A DNA stretch of 64,000 nucleotides from Micromonospora antibiotica (GCF_017599305.1 NZ_JAGFWR010000006.1:62001-126000), one strand, 5' to 3'. Shown: positions 7,944 to 16,140, numbered from the stretch's first letter. Made by a program: numbers and translations. The notes: a model not told the origin generated them from the sequence alone.

Positions 7944-8027
7944 CGGCCGACGACCCCGACCATCGGCCGGTCCGACGGCGGCCCGCGGACCGATGAGCCG
8001 GCCGGCCCCGGTCGCCATGCTCGGGTC

Positions 8028-8696
8028 ATGACGACGCGACGACGGGACTGGCCCCTCCTCACCGGGCTCATCGTGCTCAGCGCGGCCCCCACCCTCGGCA
8101 GCGCGCTGCGGGTGGCATCCCTGTCCGGTGGGGCCGAGGTGACCCCCGCCAACGAACGCTTCTTCGCCGCGCCGGTCCCGGTGCTGCTGCACATCGTCGC
8201 CGCCGTCACGTTCAGCCTGCTGGGGGCGTTCCAGTTCGCACCGGGGTTCCGGGACCGCCACCGGGCCTGGCACCGCCGGGCGGGCCGGGCGCTGGTCGGC
8301 TGTGGACTGGTGGTGGCCGCATCCGGATGGTGGATGAACGCCACCTATCCGCTGCCGCCGGGCGACGGCCCGCTGCTCATGGTGCTGCGGTACCTGTTCG
8401 CCGCCGGCATGTTCGTCGCCGTCGCCGCCGGTTTCGTGGCCGTCCGACGGCGACGGCTGTCCCAGCACCGGGCCTGGATGATGCGGGGTTACGCGATCGC
8501 GCAGGGCGCGGGGACACAGGCGGTGCTGCTGTCGACCTGGGCGCTGGCGGTGGGGCCGACCACCGAGCTGTCCCGGGCGCTGCTCATGGGGGCGGCCTGG
8601 ACGCTCAACCTGCTCGTCACCGAGTGGCTGATCCGGCGGCGCCGGCCCGGTCATGTCGCGGCGGCCCGCCCGGCGACGCTCGCCGCCACCGGCTGA
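8028..8696 (+). CDS. DUF2306 family membrane protein
   Basis: 222 residues with about six or seven hydrophobic helices: LLTGLIVLSAAPTLGSALRV, PVLLHIVAAVTFSLLGAFQF, ALVGCGLVVAASGWW, LRYLFAAGMFVAVAAGFVAV and others. The His/Arg-rich loops (RDRHRAWHRRAGRAL and RRRLSQHRAWMMRGYA) are typical of the DUF2306 (predicted membrane protein) family, whose function is unknown; the conserved His residues could bind heme or metal. ATG 8028 is used because CATGCT lies six bases upstream (leaderless pattern) and the upstream in-frame stretch is non-hydrophobic and Arg/Pro-rich. It follows the first NarL two-component system in the same direction after 146 bp. Confidence 0.75.
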   Translation: MTTRRRDWPLLTGLIVLSAAPTLGSALRVASLSGGAEVTPANERFFAAPVPVLLHIVAAVTFSLLGAFQFAPGFRDRHRAWHRRAGRALVGCGLVVAASGWWMNATYPLPPGDGPLLMVLRYLFAAGMFVAVAAGFVAVRRRRLSQHRAWMMRGYAIAQGAGTQAVLLSTWALAVGPTTELSRALLMGAAWTLNLLVTEWLIRRRRPGHVAAARPATLAATG

Positions 8697-8727
8697 GCTG
8701 CCGGCGGACGGGGTGGACGGTGCCGGG

Positions 8728-9381
8728 TCAGGCCGCCGGGGGTCGGCGCAGGTGCCATACGCGTGCCGGGGGTAGGTTGAGCCAGACGGTGCGCTGCCCG
8801 GTGGCGTAGGCGCGCTGGTAGGACCGCATGACGCCGTCGACGGCGGCGTGCCGGCGGGCCTCGGCGGAGCCGGCGAAGGCCCGCCGCGCCGGGCGGGTGC
8901 CCCGATAGGCGAAGTACGTCAGTGCGCCGCCCGGCCGCAGCAGCCCGACGAACCGCGCCATGATTCCCGCCACCTGCACGGGATCGAAATTGGTCATCGG
9001 TAGGCCGGAAATGATGACGTCGTACGCCCGAGAGGTTCGGTACTCCTCGATTTCCGTGCGGTGGATGTCGACGGCAACCGTGGCGGTACGGGTGGTGTCA
9101 CGCAACCGGGCGACGAATGTCGGACTGACTTCGACGATGTCGAGACGACTGGCCGGAGGCAGCACGTCGAGGATGGTCCGGGTGACCGCTCCGGTGCCGG
9201 CACCGACCTCGAGAACTGTCAGTGGGCCGTCGGACCGGACACGTATCGGGTGAACCAGCGCCCTGGCCAGGGCCCTGCTGCTGGGTGCCACGGCACCGAC
9301 GGTCCGGGGATGGCGAAAAGCCTCGGCACAGAAGGAAAAGGGGCTCTGGGTTCCGGTGGTCGCTGCATTGTCGCGGTTCAT
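8728..9381 (-). CDS. SAM-dependent methyltransferase, PmtA/rRNA-dimethylase-like
   Basis: 217 residues. LTVLEVGAGTGAVTRTILDV is SAM-binding motif I, SRLDIVEVSPTFVARLRD motif II with the acidic ribose ligand, and DVIISGLPMTNFDPVQVAGI motif IV. The SGLPMTNF form resembles bacterial phospholipid N-methyltransferases (PmtA) and the wider KsgA/Erm-like group. PmtA makes phosphatidylcholine from phosphatidylethanolamine, so a lipid substrate is possible, but this is an assignment by motif only. ATG 9379-9381 is supported by TAGCGT (minus strand) eight bases upstream. An upstream extension to 9984 is antisense to the second kinase and was discarded. The gene is divergent from the second NarL two-component operon. 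Confidence 0.75.
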   Translation of the reverse strand: MNRDNAATTGTQSPFSFCAEAFRHPRTVGAVAPSSRALARALVHPIRVRSDGPLTVLEVGAGTGAVTRTILDVLPPASRLDIVEVSPTFVARLRDTTRTATVAVDIHRTEIEEYRTSRAYDVIISGLPMTNFDPVQVAGIMARFVGLLRPGGALTYFAYRGTRPARRAFAGSAEARRHAAVDGVMRSYQRAYATGQRTVWLNLPPARVWHLRRPPAA

Positions 9382-9437
9382 GGATGACGACGCTATGAGC
9401 GTGCCACCCCTGCGGTGATCCGTCGAATTCCGCTCGA

Positions 9438-9459
9438 CCCCCCCTACTTTCGTGGGGGG
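9438..9459. promoter_or_regulatory. CCCCTACTTTCGT-GGGG inverted site upstream of kinase operon
   Basis: A C-run, then TACTTTCGT (9445-9453), then a G-run form an inverted repeat (CCCCCC/GGGGGG arms). The same core recurs at 11321-11338. The centre lies about 68 bp before the proposed leaderless start GTG 9517, a typical activator position. The best candidate ligand is the NarL-type regulator at 10659-11309. Confidence 0.55.
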
Positions 9460-9510
9460 TGGAACGTGGCCGGAAGTCGGGAGTCCCGACCTGCCCGGCT
9501 CCCTAGGATC

Positions 9511-10662
9511 ATGGGCGTGGTCGCATTTCCGGCAGGAGCACGGATCGGACGTTTCGTCCTGGTGGCGTGGTTCACGGCCCTGGCAGTGAACAACGCGGTC
9601 CTCACCTCCACGGGACGGGAACGGGTCGCCGCGTGCGTGCTCCTCCCGGTCTGCGCCGTCGCCCTCCTGGTGCGCCGGCTGCCCTGGTTCGTCGCCCCGG
9701 CCCTGCTGGTCGCGACGGCGGCGCTGCTGGGCGTGTCCACCCCACTCCTGCTGGTCTGCGTGACGGTCTACGACCTGGCGGTGGACCGTCGCGCCCGGGT
9801 GGCGGTCGCCGGTTTCGCCGGTGTGCTGACGGTCAACGCCGCCGTCGAGCTGGTCACCACCTCGCGCTGGCTGGCGTACGACTATGTCCCGGCGGTAATC
9901 CTGGCCCTGTTGGCGCTGGTCATCGGGCTGTGGCGGGGCAGCCGGCGGCGTACCCTGCAACTGCTCGCCGACCAGGTCGAGCACCTGCGGATCGAGGCGA
10001 CGCTACGGGAGGAGGCCGCCCGCAGCCAGGAACGTTCCCGGATCGCCGCGGAGATGCACGATGTGCTGGCCCACCGGCTGAGCCTGATCGCCCTGCACAC
10101 GGGGGTGCTCGTGGCCCGGGGCGACGAGCTTCCCGAGCGGGTCACCGACAGGTTGCGGCTCCTGCGGTCCACCTCCACCGCCGCGATGGCCGACCTCCGC
10201 GACGTGCTCGGGGCGCTGCAGGTGCCGGCCACCGCCGGGGTGACGGCACCCGTGCCGGGCCGGGTACGGCACCTCGTCGACGAGTCGCGGTCGGTGGGAC
10301 AGTCCGTCGACCTGGTGATCGAGGGCAGCGCGGACGAGGTGCCCACCACGCACCGGCTCGGCGTGTACCGGGTGGTGCAGGAGGCGCTGACCAACGTCCG
10401 GAAGCACGCGGCGGGCGCGGCCACCACGGTGCGCATCGACTACCGACCGCCGGTCACCACGGTCGAGGTCACCAGCACCGGTGGCACGGCGTCCTCGGAC
10501 CGGGTCCGCTCCGGATACGGGCTCGTCGGTCTCCGCGAACGGATCACCGCCCTCGGCGGCCGGTTGCAGTCCGGGCCCACCGGCGTCGGCGCCTGGCGGG
10601 TCCACGCCGCTATCCCGCACCCGATCGTGCCGCACACCTTGTCGGACGGGGGGACGGCATGA
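9511..10662 (+). CDS. NarL-type sensor histidine kinase (HisKA_3), second system
   Basis: 383 residues from ATG 9511. GTG 9517, two codons in, may be the real start, because TAGGAT (9504-9509) is seven bases before it (leaderless). Residues about 10-140 carry four or five hydrophobic segments. The phosphoacceptor helix is QERSRIAAEMHDVLAHRLSL (His in MHDVLAHR); the ATPase domain has VQEALTNVRKHA (N box) and RSGYGLVGLRERITALGG (G box). It pairs with the response regulator that starts in the ATGA overlap at its stop codon. The upstream inverted site at 9438-9459 suggests autoregulation by that regulator. Confidence 0.9.
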   Translation: MGVVAFPAGARIGRFVLVAWFTALAVNNAVLTSTGRERVAACVLLPVCAVALLVRRLPWFVAPALLVATAALLGVSTPLLLVCVTVYDLAVDRRARVAVAGFAGVLTVNAAVELVTTSRWLAYDYVPAVILALLALVIGLWRGSRRRTLQLLADQVEHLRIEATLREEAARSQERSRIAAEMHDVLAHRLSLIALHTGVLVARGDELPERVTDRLRLLRSTSTAAMADLRDVLGALQVPATAGVTAPVPGRVRHLVDESRSVGQSVDLVIEGSADEVPTTHRLGVYRVVQEALTNVRKHAAGAATTVRIDYRPPVTTVEVTSTGGTASSDRVRSGYGLVGLRERITALGGRLQSGPTGVGAWRVHAAIPHPIVPHTLSDGGTA

Positions 10663-11309
10663 TCCGCGTCATGATCGTCGACGACGACGCCTTGGTCCGG
10701 CTCGGCCTGTCGGACCTGCTGGAGGACGACCCGGAGATCACCGTCGTGGCCCAGGCCGCCGACGGCGTCGAGGCCGTCGAGAAGGCGGCGGCGGGGCAGG
10801 TCGACATCGCGCTGATGGACGTCCGGATGCCCCGCCTGGACGGCATCGCCGCAGTCGCCGAACTGCGCAGACTGCCGCGCCCGCCCCGGATCATCACGCT
10901 GACCACGTTCGACCTCGACGACTACGTGTACCGGGCGCTCGCTGCAGGCGCCGACGGATTTCTGCTCAAGGACACCGATCCGGCCGAGATCCTGCGCGCC
11001 GTACACCTGGTGGCGGCCGGCTCGGCCATGCTGCATCCCGCTGCCGCCCGCCGCCTGATCGACCGCTACCACGCCACGACCACGCCGCAGTCCGCCGCCG
11101 CGCAGTCGCGCATCCGGCGGCTCACCCCGCGGGAACGCGACGTCCTCGTCCTGCTCGCCAGGGGTGACACCAACGCCGACATCGCCGAACGCCTCGCCAT
11201 GCGGGAGAGCACGGTCAAGGCGCACGTCAGCCGCATCCTGGCTGCCCTCGACGTCACCAACCGGGTGCAGGCCGCGCTGCTGGCCCGCGACGCCGGCCTG
11301 GGCAGGTGA
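10659..11309 (+). CDS. NarL/FixJ-type response regulator, second system
   Basis: 216 residues, starting inside the kinase stop codon with GGGGGGA as ribosome-binding site. The receiver has VDDDAL acidic pocket residues, phosphoacceptor Asp in LMDVRMPRLDG, Thr in LTTFDLDDYV and Lys in FLLKDTDP. The C-terminal LuxR helix-turn-helix reads LTPRERDVLVLLARGDTNAD, AERLAMRESTVKAHVSRILA. A CCCCTACTTTCGTCGGGG site lies 12 bp after its stop, ahead of a small ORF and the dedA-type gene, so those genes are candidate targets together with its own operon. Confidence 0.92.
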   Translation: MIRVMIVDDDALVRLGLSDLLEDDPEITVVAQAADGVEAVEKAAAGQVDIALMDVRMPRLDGIAAVAELRRLPRPPRIITLTTFDLDDYVYRALAAGADGFLLKDTDPAEILRAVHLVAAGSAMLHPAAARRLIDRYHATTTPQSAAAQSRIRRLTPRERDVLVLLARGDTNADIAERLAMRESTVKAHVSRILAALDVTNRVQAALLARDAGLGR

Positions 11310-11320
11310 CAGTCGGCCGA

Positions 11321-11338
11321 CCCCTACTTTCGTCGGGG
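11321..11338. promoter_or_regulatory. CCCCTACTTTCGTCGGGG site, second strong copy
   Basis: CCCC (11321-11324) and GGGG (11335-11338) flank TACTTTCGTC. The 13-bp string CCCCTACTTTCGT is identical to that upstream of the kinase operon. Its centre is about 66 bp before ATG 11395, nearly the same distance as the first copy to its start. Confidence 0.55.
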
Positions 11339-11394
11339 ATCACCAACGCAGAACGGCAGGTTCCCCCGGCGACGCCGATGGCTAGCGTCGAACC

Positions 11395-11466
11395 ATGACC
11401 CCAACCGCCACCCGGGACAACGCCGCGACAGTAGCCCCGCGCGCCGTCCGGACCGGCCGGCGATGA
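11395..11466 (+). CDS. Possible 23-residue leaderless ORF coupled to the DedA gene
   Basis: TAGCGT (11383-11388) is six bases before ATG 11395, the spacing seen at other leaderless starts in this window. The ORF runs 23 codons (begins MTPTATRDNAATVAP) and its TGA overlaps the DedA ATG as ATGA. The DedA gene has no clear ribosome-binding site of its own, so translation of this ORF may deliver ribosomes to it. The peptide is Ala/Thr/Arg-rich with no recognised family. It could be only a translated leader. Confidence 0.45.
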   Translation: MTPTATRDNAATVAPRAVRTGRR

Positions 11467-12158
11467 CGGACACGCTTGCTGACCTGCTCGGCCGGGTACC
11501 CGCACCGACCGCCTACGCGCTCCTGGCCGCCGCTCTGCTGATCGAGTCGAATCTCCTGTTCGGGGTCTTCGTCCCCACCCTCACGGTGATGGTCACCGCC
11601 GGCGCGCTGGCCGGGGCCGGGCACCTCGATCTGCCGGTGGTCGTCGCCGTCGCCGCCGGCTCCGTGGTGACGGCCGACCTGATCGGCTACGGCGTGGGCA
11701 GCCGGCTGGGGGGTCGGCTCCGCACCAACCGGATCGGCCGGATGATCTCCCCGGCCGCCTGGACCCGCGCGGAGTCGGTCATGCACCGGCACGGCGGCCG
11801 GGCGGTCGCGGTGGCGCGGTTCGTCCCCCTGCTGCGGACCCTGGTGCCGCACCTGGCCGGGGCGACCGGGGTGTCGTACCGGCGGATCGCCCCGTACAGC
11901 ATCGGCGCCGCCGTCACCTGGGCCTGCGTGGAGGCCGGCGGCGGCTATCTGGCCGCCCACTCGATCCACCGGATGTCCACACCGGTCATGGTGACCGCCC
12001 TGGCCGTCGTCGGCGTCGGCGCGCTGGTCGTGGCCGTCCGTCGGTGTCGGGGCGTCGGCGACCCGGCCGTGGCCGCCCGCAGGCGTCGGGGCGTTGACCC
12101 GCCCGACCAGGGCACCCGGGCGTCGGTCGCCCCGGCGGGGTCGCCGCCGCAGGTCTAG
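11463..12158 (+). CDS. DedA family membrane protein
   Basis: 231 residues. AYALLAAALLIESNLLFGVF and FVPTLTVMVTAGALAGAG form the N-terminal re-entrant region with the conserved acidic residue (E in LIESN) and the Pro-containing loop. RFVPLLRTLVPHLAGATGVS is the DedA/SNARE-associated signature with the functionally important arginines, and two C-terminal membrane helices follow. DedA/DUF697-type proteins include undecaprenyl-phosphate and phosphatidylethanolamine flippases and support membrane homeostasis. The tail (about 190-231) is Arg/Pro-rich and cytoplasmic. The stop overlaps the convergent DinB gene stop by three bases within CTAG. The site 11321-11338 suggests control by the adjacent NarL system. 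Confidence 0.85.
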   Translation: MTDTLADLLGRVPAPTAYALLAAALLIESNLLFGVFVPTLTVMVTAGALAGAGHLDLPVVVAVAAGSVVTADLIGYGVGSRLGGRLRTNRIGRMISPAAWTRAESVMHRHGGRAVAVARFVPLLRTLVPHLAGATGVSYRRIAPYSIGAAVTWACVEAGGGYLAAHSIHRMSTPVMVTALAVVGVGALVVAVRRCRGVGDPAVAARRRRGVDPPDQGTRASVAPAGSPPQV

Positions 12159-12745
12159 GCGAATCCGTCGGCGAGCGCGGTCAGCTTGGCGACGTACGCC
12201 GGCCACTCCTGGTCGTCGATGACCTGCGGGCTGTCCCGTCGCCAGCCGACCGTCGCGTCGTGCTGCTCGCGCAGGATGTCGGCGTGGCCGGCGTGCCGGG
12301 CGAGATCGCAGGTCACGTGGATGATGATCTGGTGCAGGGTCACGTCCTGGTGCCCCGGCCGCCACCACGGCACCCGCCCCGGCGCGTCGAGCGGCAACTC
12401 GGCGATCGTCTGGTCGGCGAACTCGGCCACCCGGCGGTACAGGTCGATCAGGCCGTCCTTCGTCTCGTCCGCCCGCGCGTACCAGTCCGCCTGCGGGTCC
12501 TCGTCGTACGCCGCCATGAGGACCAGTTCGCCGGGCGACGGAAACTCCCGGCCGAAGGTGGGGCCGAAGTAGCCGGCCTCGACGTTCAGGCAGTGCTTGA
12601 GCAGGCCCAGCAGGTTGTTGCCGGTGGCGGTGCGGGGCAGCCGGGCCTCGCGTTCGTCGAGCCCTTCCAGCTTCCACACCAGGTCGTCGCGGGTGGCCTG
12701 GAGGTAGTGCCGCAGTGCCGCCTTCGGATCGTCCCGTTCCGTCAT
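12155..12745 (-). CDS. DinB/DUF664 family protein
   Basis: 196 residues. LRHYLQATRDDLVWKLEGLD opens the first helix of a DinB four-helix bundle. HCLNVEAGYFGPTFGRE, with its conserved His in the second helix, and HQIIIHVTCDLARHAGHADI, with two to three His residues, supply the metal-binding triad of the family. DinB-like proteins in actinobacteria are often mycothiol-dependent thiol transferases or detoxification enzymes; this role is by family only. ATG 12743-12745 is the first Met of the bundle. The further upstream open frame is antisense to the lipoprotein gene and was rejected. Confidence 0.82.
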   Translation of the reverse strand: MTERDDPKAALRHYLQATRDDLVWKLEGLDEREARLPRTATGNNLLGLLKHCLNVEAGYFGPTFGREFPSPGELVLMAAYDEDPQADWYARADETKDGLIDLYRRVAEFADQTIAELPLDAPGRVPWWRPGHQDVTLHQIIIHVTCDLARHAGHADILREQHDATVGWRRDSPQVIDDQEWPAYVAKLTALADGFA

Positions 12746-12872
12746 GCCCGGCAGTCTCCCCCACCGGTACGACATCCGTGGGGCGGGCCCGTCGCGGCAA
12801 ACAGCTTCCTGACAGTCGACGGTGATGCTGGGCCCCGGCGAGATCGCCGTAGAGCTGACCGGAGGCGTGACG

Positions 12873-13430
12873 ATGAGGAAGCAACTGATGGCTGCGTTGT
12901 GCGGCGCCGTACTGCTGGTCGGCGGGTGCTCGACCGCCGAGGAGGCCCCACCCGCCGCCAGCAGCACCGGCGGGGCGGAGGTGGCCACCCTCCAGACCGG
13001 CACGCCCACCCCCGCCGCGTCGGCGACGACGCCGCAGGACGAGCGGCCACGGGAACGCCTCGACGACACCCCGGAGGACACGAAGGAACGCCTCAAACCG
13101 TATACGAAGTGCCTGACCGAGCATGGCGTCGACATCACCAGGCGGCGCAGCGACGGCACCGGCGCGGACGGGACCGATGAGGCCAACAAGGCGTGTGAGC
13201 ACCTGATGCCGCTGCCGCCGTGGGAGTTCGACCCGGCCAACCCGGAGGCGAAGGACTTCGCCCGGGACGTGGTGAAGTGCCTCAAGGACAAGGGCGTCCG
13301 GTATGTCGAGGTGGGTGCCGACGGCACGGGCTGGGCTTTCGGCGGCAAGAACAACGACTCCGAGTCGATCTCCAAGGGGTTGAAGTACTCCCCGGCGTGT
13401 GAGCGTGAGGTCGCCGCGAAGCGGAAGTAG
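12873..13430 (+). CDS. Small secreted lipoprotein with duplicated Cys motif
   Basis: 185 residues. MRKQLMAALCGAVLLVGGC is a lipoprotein signal with lipobox LVGGC (Cys19). A Thr/Pro/Ala-rich linker follows to about residue 70. The mature domain holds two similar units, KCLTEHGVDI...KACEHLMP and KCLKDKGVRYVEV...PACEREV, each with two Cys, so an internal duplication with two probable disulfides outside the membrane. KCxxEHGV-type units occur in many actinobacterial secreted proteins of unknown role. GGAGG lies seven bases before ATG 12873. A strong hairpin (13445-13470) follows the gene. It lies upstream of an OmpR-type two-component system whose sensor also has four extracellular Cys, which may be meaningful. 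Confidence 0.75.
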   Translation: MRKQLMAALCGAVLLVGGCSTAEEAPPAASSTGGAEVATLQTGTPTPAASATTPQDERPRERLDDTPEDTKERLKPYTKCLTEHGVDITRRRSDGTGADGTDEANKACEHLMPLPPWEFDPANPEAKDFARDVVKCLKDKGVRYVEVGADGTGWAFGGKNNDSESISKGLKYSPACEREVAAKRK

Positions 13431-13444
13431 CCGCCCCGGCCGGC

Positions 13445-13470
13445 GGCGTCGCCCACCCCCGGGCGACGCC
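13445..13470 (+). terminator. Hairpin terminator after the lipoprotein gene
   Basis: GGCGTCGCCC (13445-13454) pairs perfectly with GGGCGACGCC (13461-13470) around a six-base loop, 14 bp after the stop codon. There is no U-run, as is common in high-GC actinobacteria. Confidence 0.65.
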
Positions 13471-13499
13471 GTCGACGGTCGTCCGCCGGCGATGGTGCC

Positions 13500-13520
13500 A
13501 CCGGTTTGTCAGGAACCGGT
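13500..13520. promoter_or_regulatory. Inverted repeat ACCGGTT-N7-AACCGGT
   Basis: Perfect 7-bp arms (13500-13506 and 13514-13520) lie in the gap upstream of the OmpR-type regulator, about 150 bp before its start. It has the symmetry of a regulator operator; the binding protein is unknown. Confidence 0.4.
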
Positions 13521-13650
13521 CAAGGCGGGGCATGACCTTTTTCTCACGAACGTCGGATCTCCCCGTCACCCGCCCGACGAACTGCGCACGGACCGAGAGG
13601 TGCCCGGTGTCACCGCCTTCCGCTGGATCCGCGTCGCCCCTGACCTGCTC

Positions 13651-13663
13651 TATATTCCCCAGC
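13651..13663 (+). promoter_or_regulatory. -10 element TATATT of a leaderless promoter
   Basis: TATATT (13651-13656) is followed by seven bases and ATG 13664. In a GC-rich stretch this is a clear -10 and fixes the start of the response regulator. Confidence 0.65.
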
Positions 13664-14353
13664 ATGTGCGCACACGTGATGCTCGCGGAGGACGATCCGC
13701 GGCAGGCCGAGGCGCTGCGCCGCTACCTCACCGCAGCGGGTCACCGGGCCACGGTGGTGGCCGACGGTGAGACGGCGCTGCGTCAGGCCCGGGAGCAGGC
13801 GTTCGACCTTCTCCTGCTCGACGTGATGCTGCCGAAACTGGACGGCATGCAGGTCTGCCGGATCCTGCGGCAGGAGTCGGACGTGCCGGTGCTGATGCTG
13901 ACCGCGCGGTCCGCCGAGGACGACCTGCTGCGCGGGCTGGACCTGGGCGCCGACGACTACATGACCAAGCCGTACAGCCCGCGTGAGCTGGTGGCCCGGG
14001 TGCGTACCCTGCTGCGGCGGGTGCGCACGACGCCCCAGGAGTCACCGGTGCACCGGCTCGGGCGGCTCACCGTCGACGAGTCCCGACGCCTGGTCACCGC
14101 CGGGGACACCACCGTCGACTGCACCGCCGGTGAGTTCGCCATCCTCGCCGCGATGATCCGGCAGCCCGGCCGGGTGTTCAGCCGGGTGCAACTGCTCGAA
14201 CACACCCGGGGCGTCGACCGGGAGTCGACCGGACGCACCATCGACGTCCACGTGATGAACCTGCGCCGCAAGATCGAGTCGAATCCGCGCCGGCCGCAGC
14301 AGCTGCTGACCGTCTACGGCGTCGGCTACAAGCTCAGCGCCGGCACGTCGTGA
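13664..14353 (+). CDS. OmpR/PhoB-type response regulator
   Basis: 229 residues. The receiver domain has LAEDDPR acidic residues, phosphoacceptor Asp53 in LLLLDVMLPKLDG, Thr in LMLTARS and Lys in YMTKPYSPREL. The C-terminal winged helix (about 130-225) has AGEFAILAAMIRQPGRVFSR, DRESTGRTIDVHVMNLRRKI and VYGVGYKL, the trans_reg_C signature. ATG 13664 was chosen over the longer frame from 13532 because of the TATATT -10 seven bases upstream and because the receiver domain begins there. Its stop overlaps the GTG of the cognate kinase (GTGA). Confidence 0.93.
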   Translation: MCAHVMLAEDDPRQAEALRRYLTAAGHRATVVADGETALRQAREQAFDLLLLDVMLPKLDGMQVCRILRQESDVPVLMLTARSAEDDLLRGLDLGADDYMTKPYSPRELVARVRTLLRRVRTTPQESPVHRLGRLTVDESRRLVTAGDTTVDCTAGEFAILAAMIRQPGRVFSRVQLLEHTRGVDRESTGRTIDVHVMNLRRKIESNPRRPQQLLTVYGVGYKLSAGTS

Positions 14354-16140
14354 CCGGGCAGCAGCGGGTCCCTCTGCACCGCAGCCTGGTGGTGCGGCTG
14401 CTGGCCACCTCGCTGCTGGTGGCGGTCTGCGCGATCCTGGCGACGACCTGGCTGGCCGTGCAGTCGACCACCCGGGCGATCCAGCAGGAGCAGGGGCGTT
14501 CGCTCGCCGACGACAAGAGCATCTACGACACGCTGCTGGACCACGCGGCGACCCACCGGGACTGGACCGGGGTCGACGCGGTCCTCGCCGAGCGGGCCGA
14601 CCGGCTCGAACGGCGGATCACCCTGATGACCCCGGACCGGCAGGTGATCGCCGACTCCGCGCCGGACGGCCCGTCGTTGCAGACCGCCCGGCCGTCCGCG
14701 ACCGTCGACCCGCTGCAGGTCGACCTGGGGCTGACCGGCGGGACCGAACGGGTCGATCCGCGCGCGGTCGGGCCGTACCGGCTGACCAAGCGGGAGAGCA
14801 GCAACATCCGGGAGCTGGCCGAGCGGCAACTGGGCTGCGTGCGCGCCGAGTCCAGGGCCGACGCGCGGGTCGTGGTGGATCCGGCCGGCCGCGCCTCGGT
14901 GCAGGTGAGCGACCCGAAGGACCGGGGCATCGTCGGGTTCTGCCTGCCCGACGAGCTGACCCGCCCGATGCCGAGCGAGGCCGCCGGGATCGCCCAGTTG
15001 GAGACCCTGACCAAGACCTGCCTCAGGGAGCTGGGGGCACCGACCCGGGTCGACATCCGCGCCGACCGGACCGCGGCACCGAGCCGCGACACCCGCTTCG
15101 ACCAGCAGGTCGCCGGCTGCCTGCAGCAGGCCCGGACGGCCCAGCTCCGGGCGTACGTGGCGCCACCGGCGTTGCTGTTCGTCACCGACGAGGCGCAGGG
15201 CGGCTCCGAGCCGGTGTTCAACCTGTCCCGGGCCAACGTGGTCCGCATCGCCCAGGTGACCGGGGCGGTGCTGGTGGCCACCGTGCTGATCACCGTGCTG
15301 GTCGGGCGGCGGCTGGTCCGGCCGTTGCGGGCGCTCACCGACGCGACCCGGCAGCCGATGGACGAACCGGCCCGGGTGCCGGTGACCACCCGCGACGAGA
15401 TCGGCATGCTGGCCACCGCGCTCAACGATCTCGCCGCCCGCCGGGAGCAGACCGAGGCGTTGCGCCGGAGCATGGTCAGCGACGTGGCGCACGAGTTGCG
15501 GACGCCGTTGACCAACATGCGCAGCTGGCTGGAGGCCGCGCAGGACGGTCTGGCGCAGCTCGACACCCAGCTGCTCACCCTGCTGCTCGACGAGGCGCTG
15601 CTGCTGCAGCACATCATCGACGACCTGCGTGACCTGGCCGCCGCCGACGCCGGTGACCTGCGTATCCACCGCGAGCCGTACTTCGTGGCCGACCTGCTGG
15701 AGCAGGTCGTCGAGGCGCACCGGGGCGCGGCCGAGGCCGCCGGGGTCCGGCTGGGCACCTCGGTGGGCGCGGACCTGGAGATGGCCGTCGACGGGGCCCG
15801 GCTGCGCCAGATCGTCGGCAACATCGTCGCCAACGCGGTACGGCACACCCCGGCGGGCGGGTCGGTCGTCGTGCGCCTGGAGGTACGCGACGACCAGCTC
15901 GCCATCGCCGTGTCCGACACCGGCACCGGCATCGCCCCCGCCGACCAGGCGAAGATCTTCGACCGGTTCTGGCGGGCCGACGACTCCCGCACCCGCAGCA
16001 CCGGTGGCAGCGGGCTCGGGCTGTCGATCGCCCGCAAGCTCGCCGAGGCGCACGGCGGCACGATCGGCGTCGAGAGCGTCCCGGGTCAGGGCAGCACCTT
16101 CACCGTCCGGCTGCCGATCGTCGTCCCGGCGCGGGGCTGA
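14350..16140 (+). CDS. OmpR-type sensor histidine kinase with large extracellular domain
   Basis: 596 residues from GTG 14350. Membrane helix 1 (about 13-35, LVVRLLATSLLVAVCAILAT) and helix 2 (about 297-318, VVRIAQVTGAVLVATVLITV) bracket about 260 extracellular residues with four Cys (in LGCVRAE, VGFCLPDE, KTCLREL, AGCLQQA), probably two disulfides. A HAMP segment (RRLVRPLRALTDATRQ), the phosphoacceptor helix MVSDVAHELRTPLTNMRSWL and the ATPase domain with NIVANAVRHTP (N), DTGTGIAP (G1), FDRFWRAD (F) and GGSGLGLSIARKLAEAHGG (G2) follow. The extracellular domain matches no sensor family I recognise. It pairs with the regulator upstream. Confidence 0.9.
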   Translation: MTGQQRVPLHRSLVVRLLATSLLVAVCAILATTWLAVQSTTRAIQQEQGRSLADDKSIYDTLLDHAATHRDWTGVDAVLAERADRLERRITLMTPDRQVIADSAPDGPSLQTARPSATVDPLQVDLGLTGGTERVDPRAVGPYRLTKRESSNIRELAERQLGCVRAESRADARVVVDPAGRASVQVSDPKDRGIVGFCLPDELTRPMPSEAAGIAQLETLTKTCLRELGAPTRVDIRADRTAAPSRDTRFDQQVAGCLQQARTAQLRAYVAPPALLFVTDEAQGGSEPVFNLSRANVVRIAQVTGAVLVATVLITVLVGRRLVRPLRALTDATRQPMDEPARVPVTTRDEIGMLATALNDLAARREQTEALRRSMVSDVAHELRTPLTNMRSWLEAAQDGLAQLDTQLLTLLLDEALLLQHIIDDLRDLAAADAGDLRIHREPYFVADLLEQVVEAHRGAAEAAGVRLGTSVGADLEMAVDGARLRQIVGNIVANAVRHTPAGGSVVVRLEVRDDQLAIAVSDTGTGIAPADQAKIFDRFWRADDSRTRSTGGSGLGLSIARKLAEAHGGTIGVESVPGQGSTFTVRLPIVVPARG

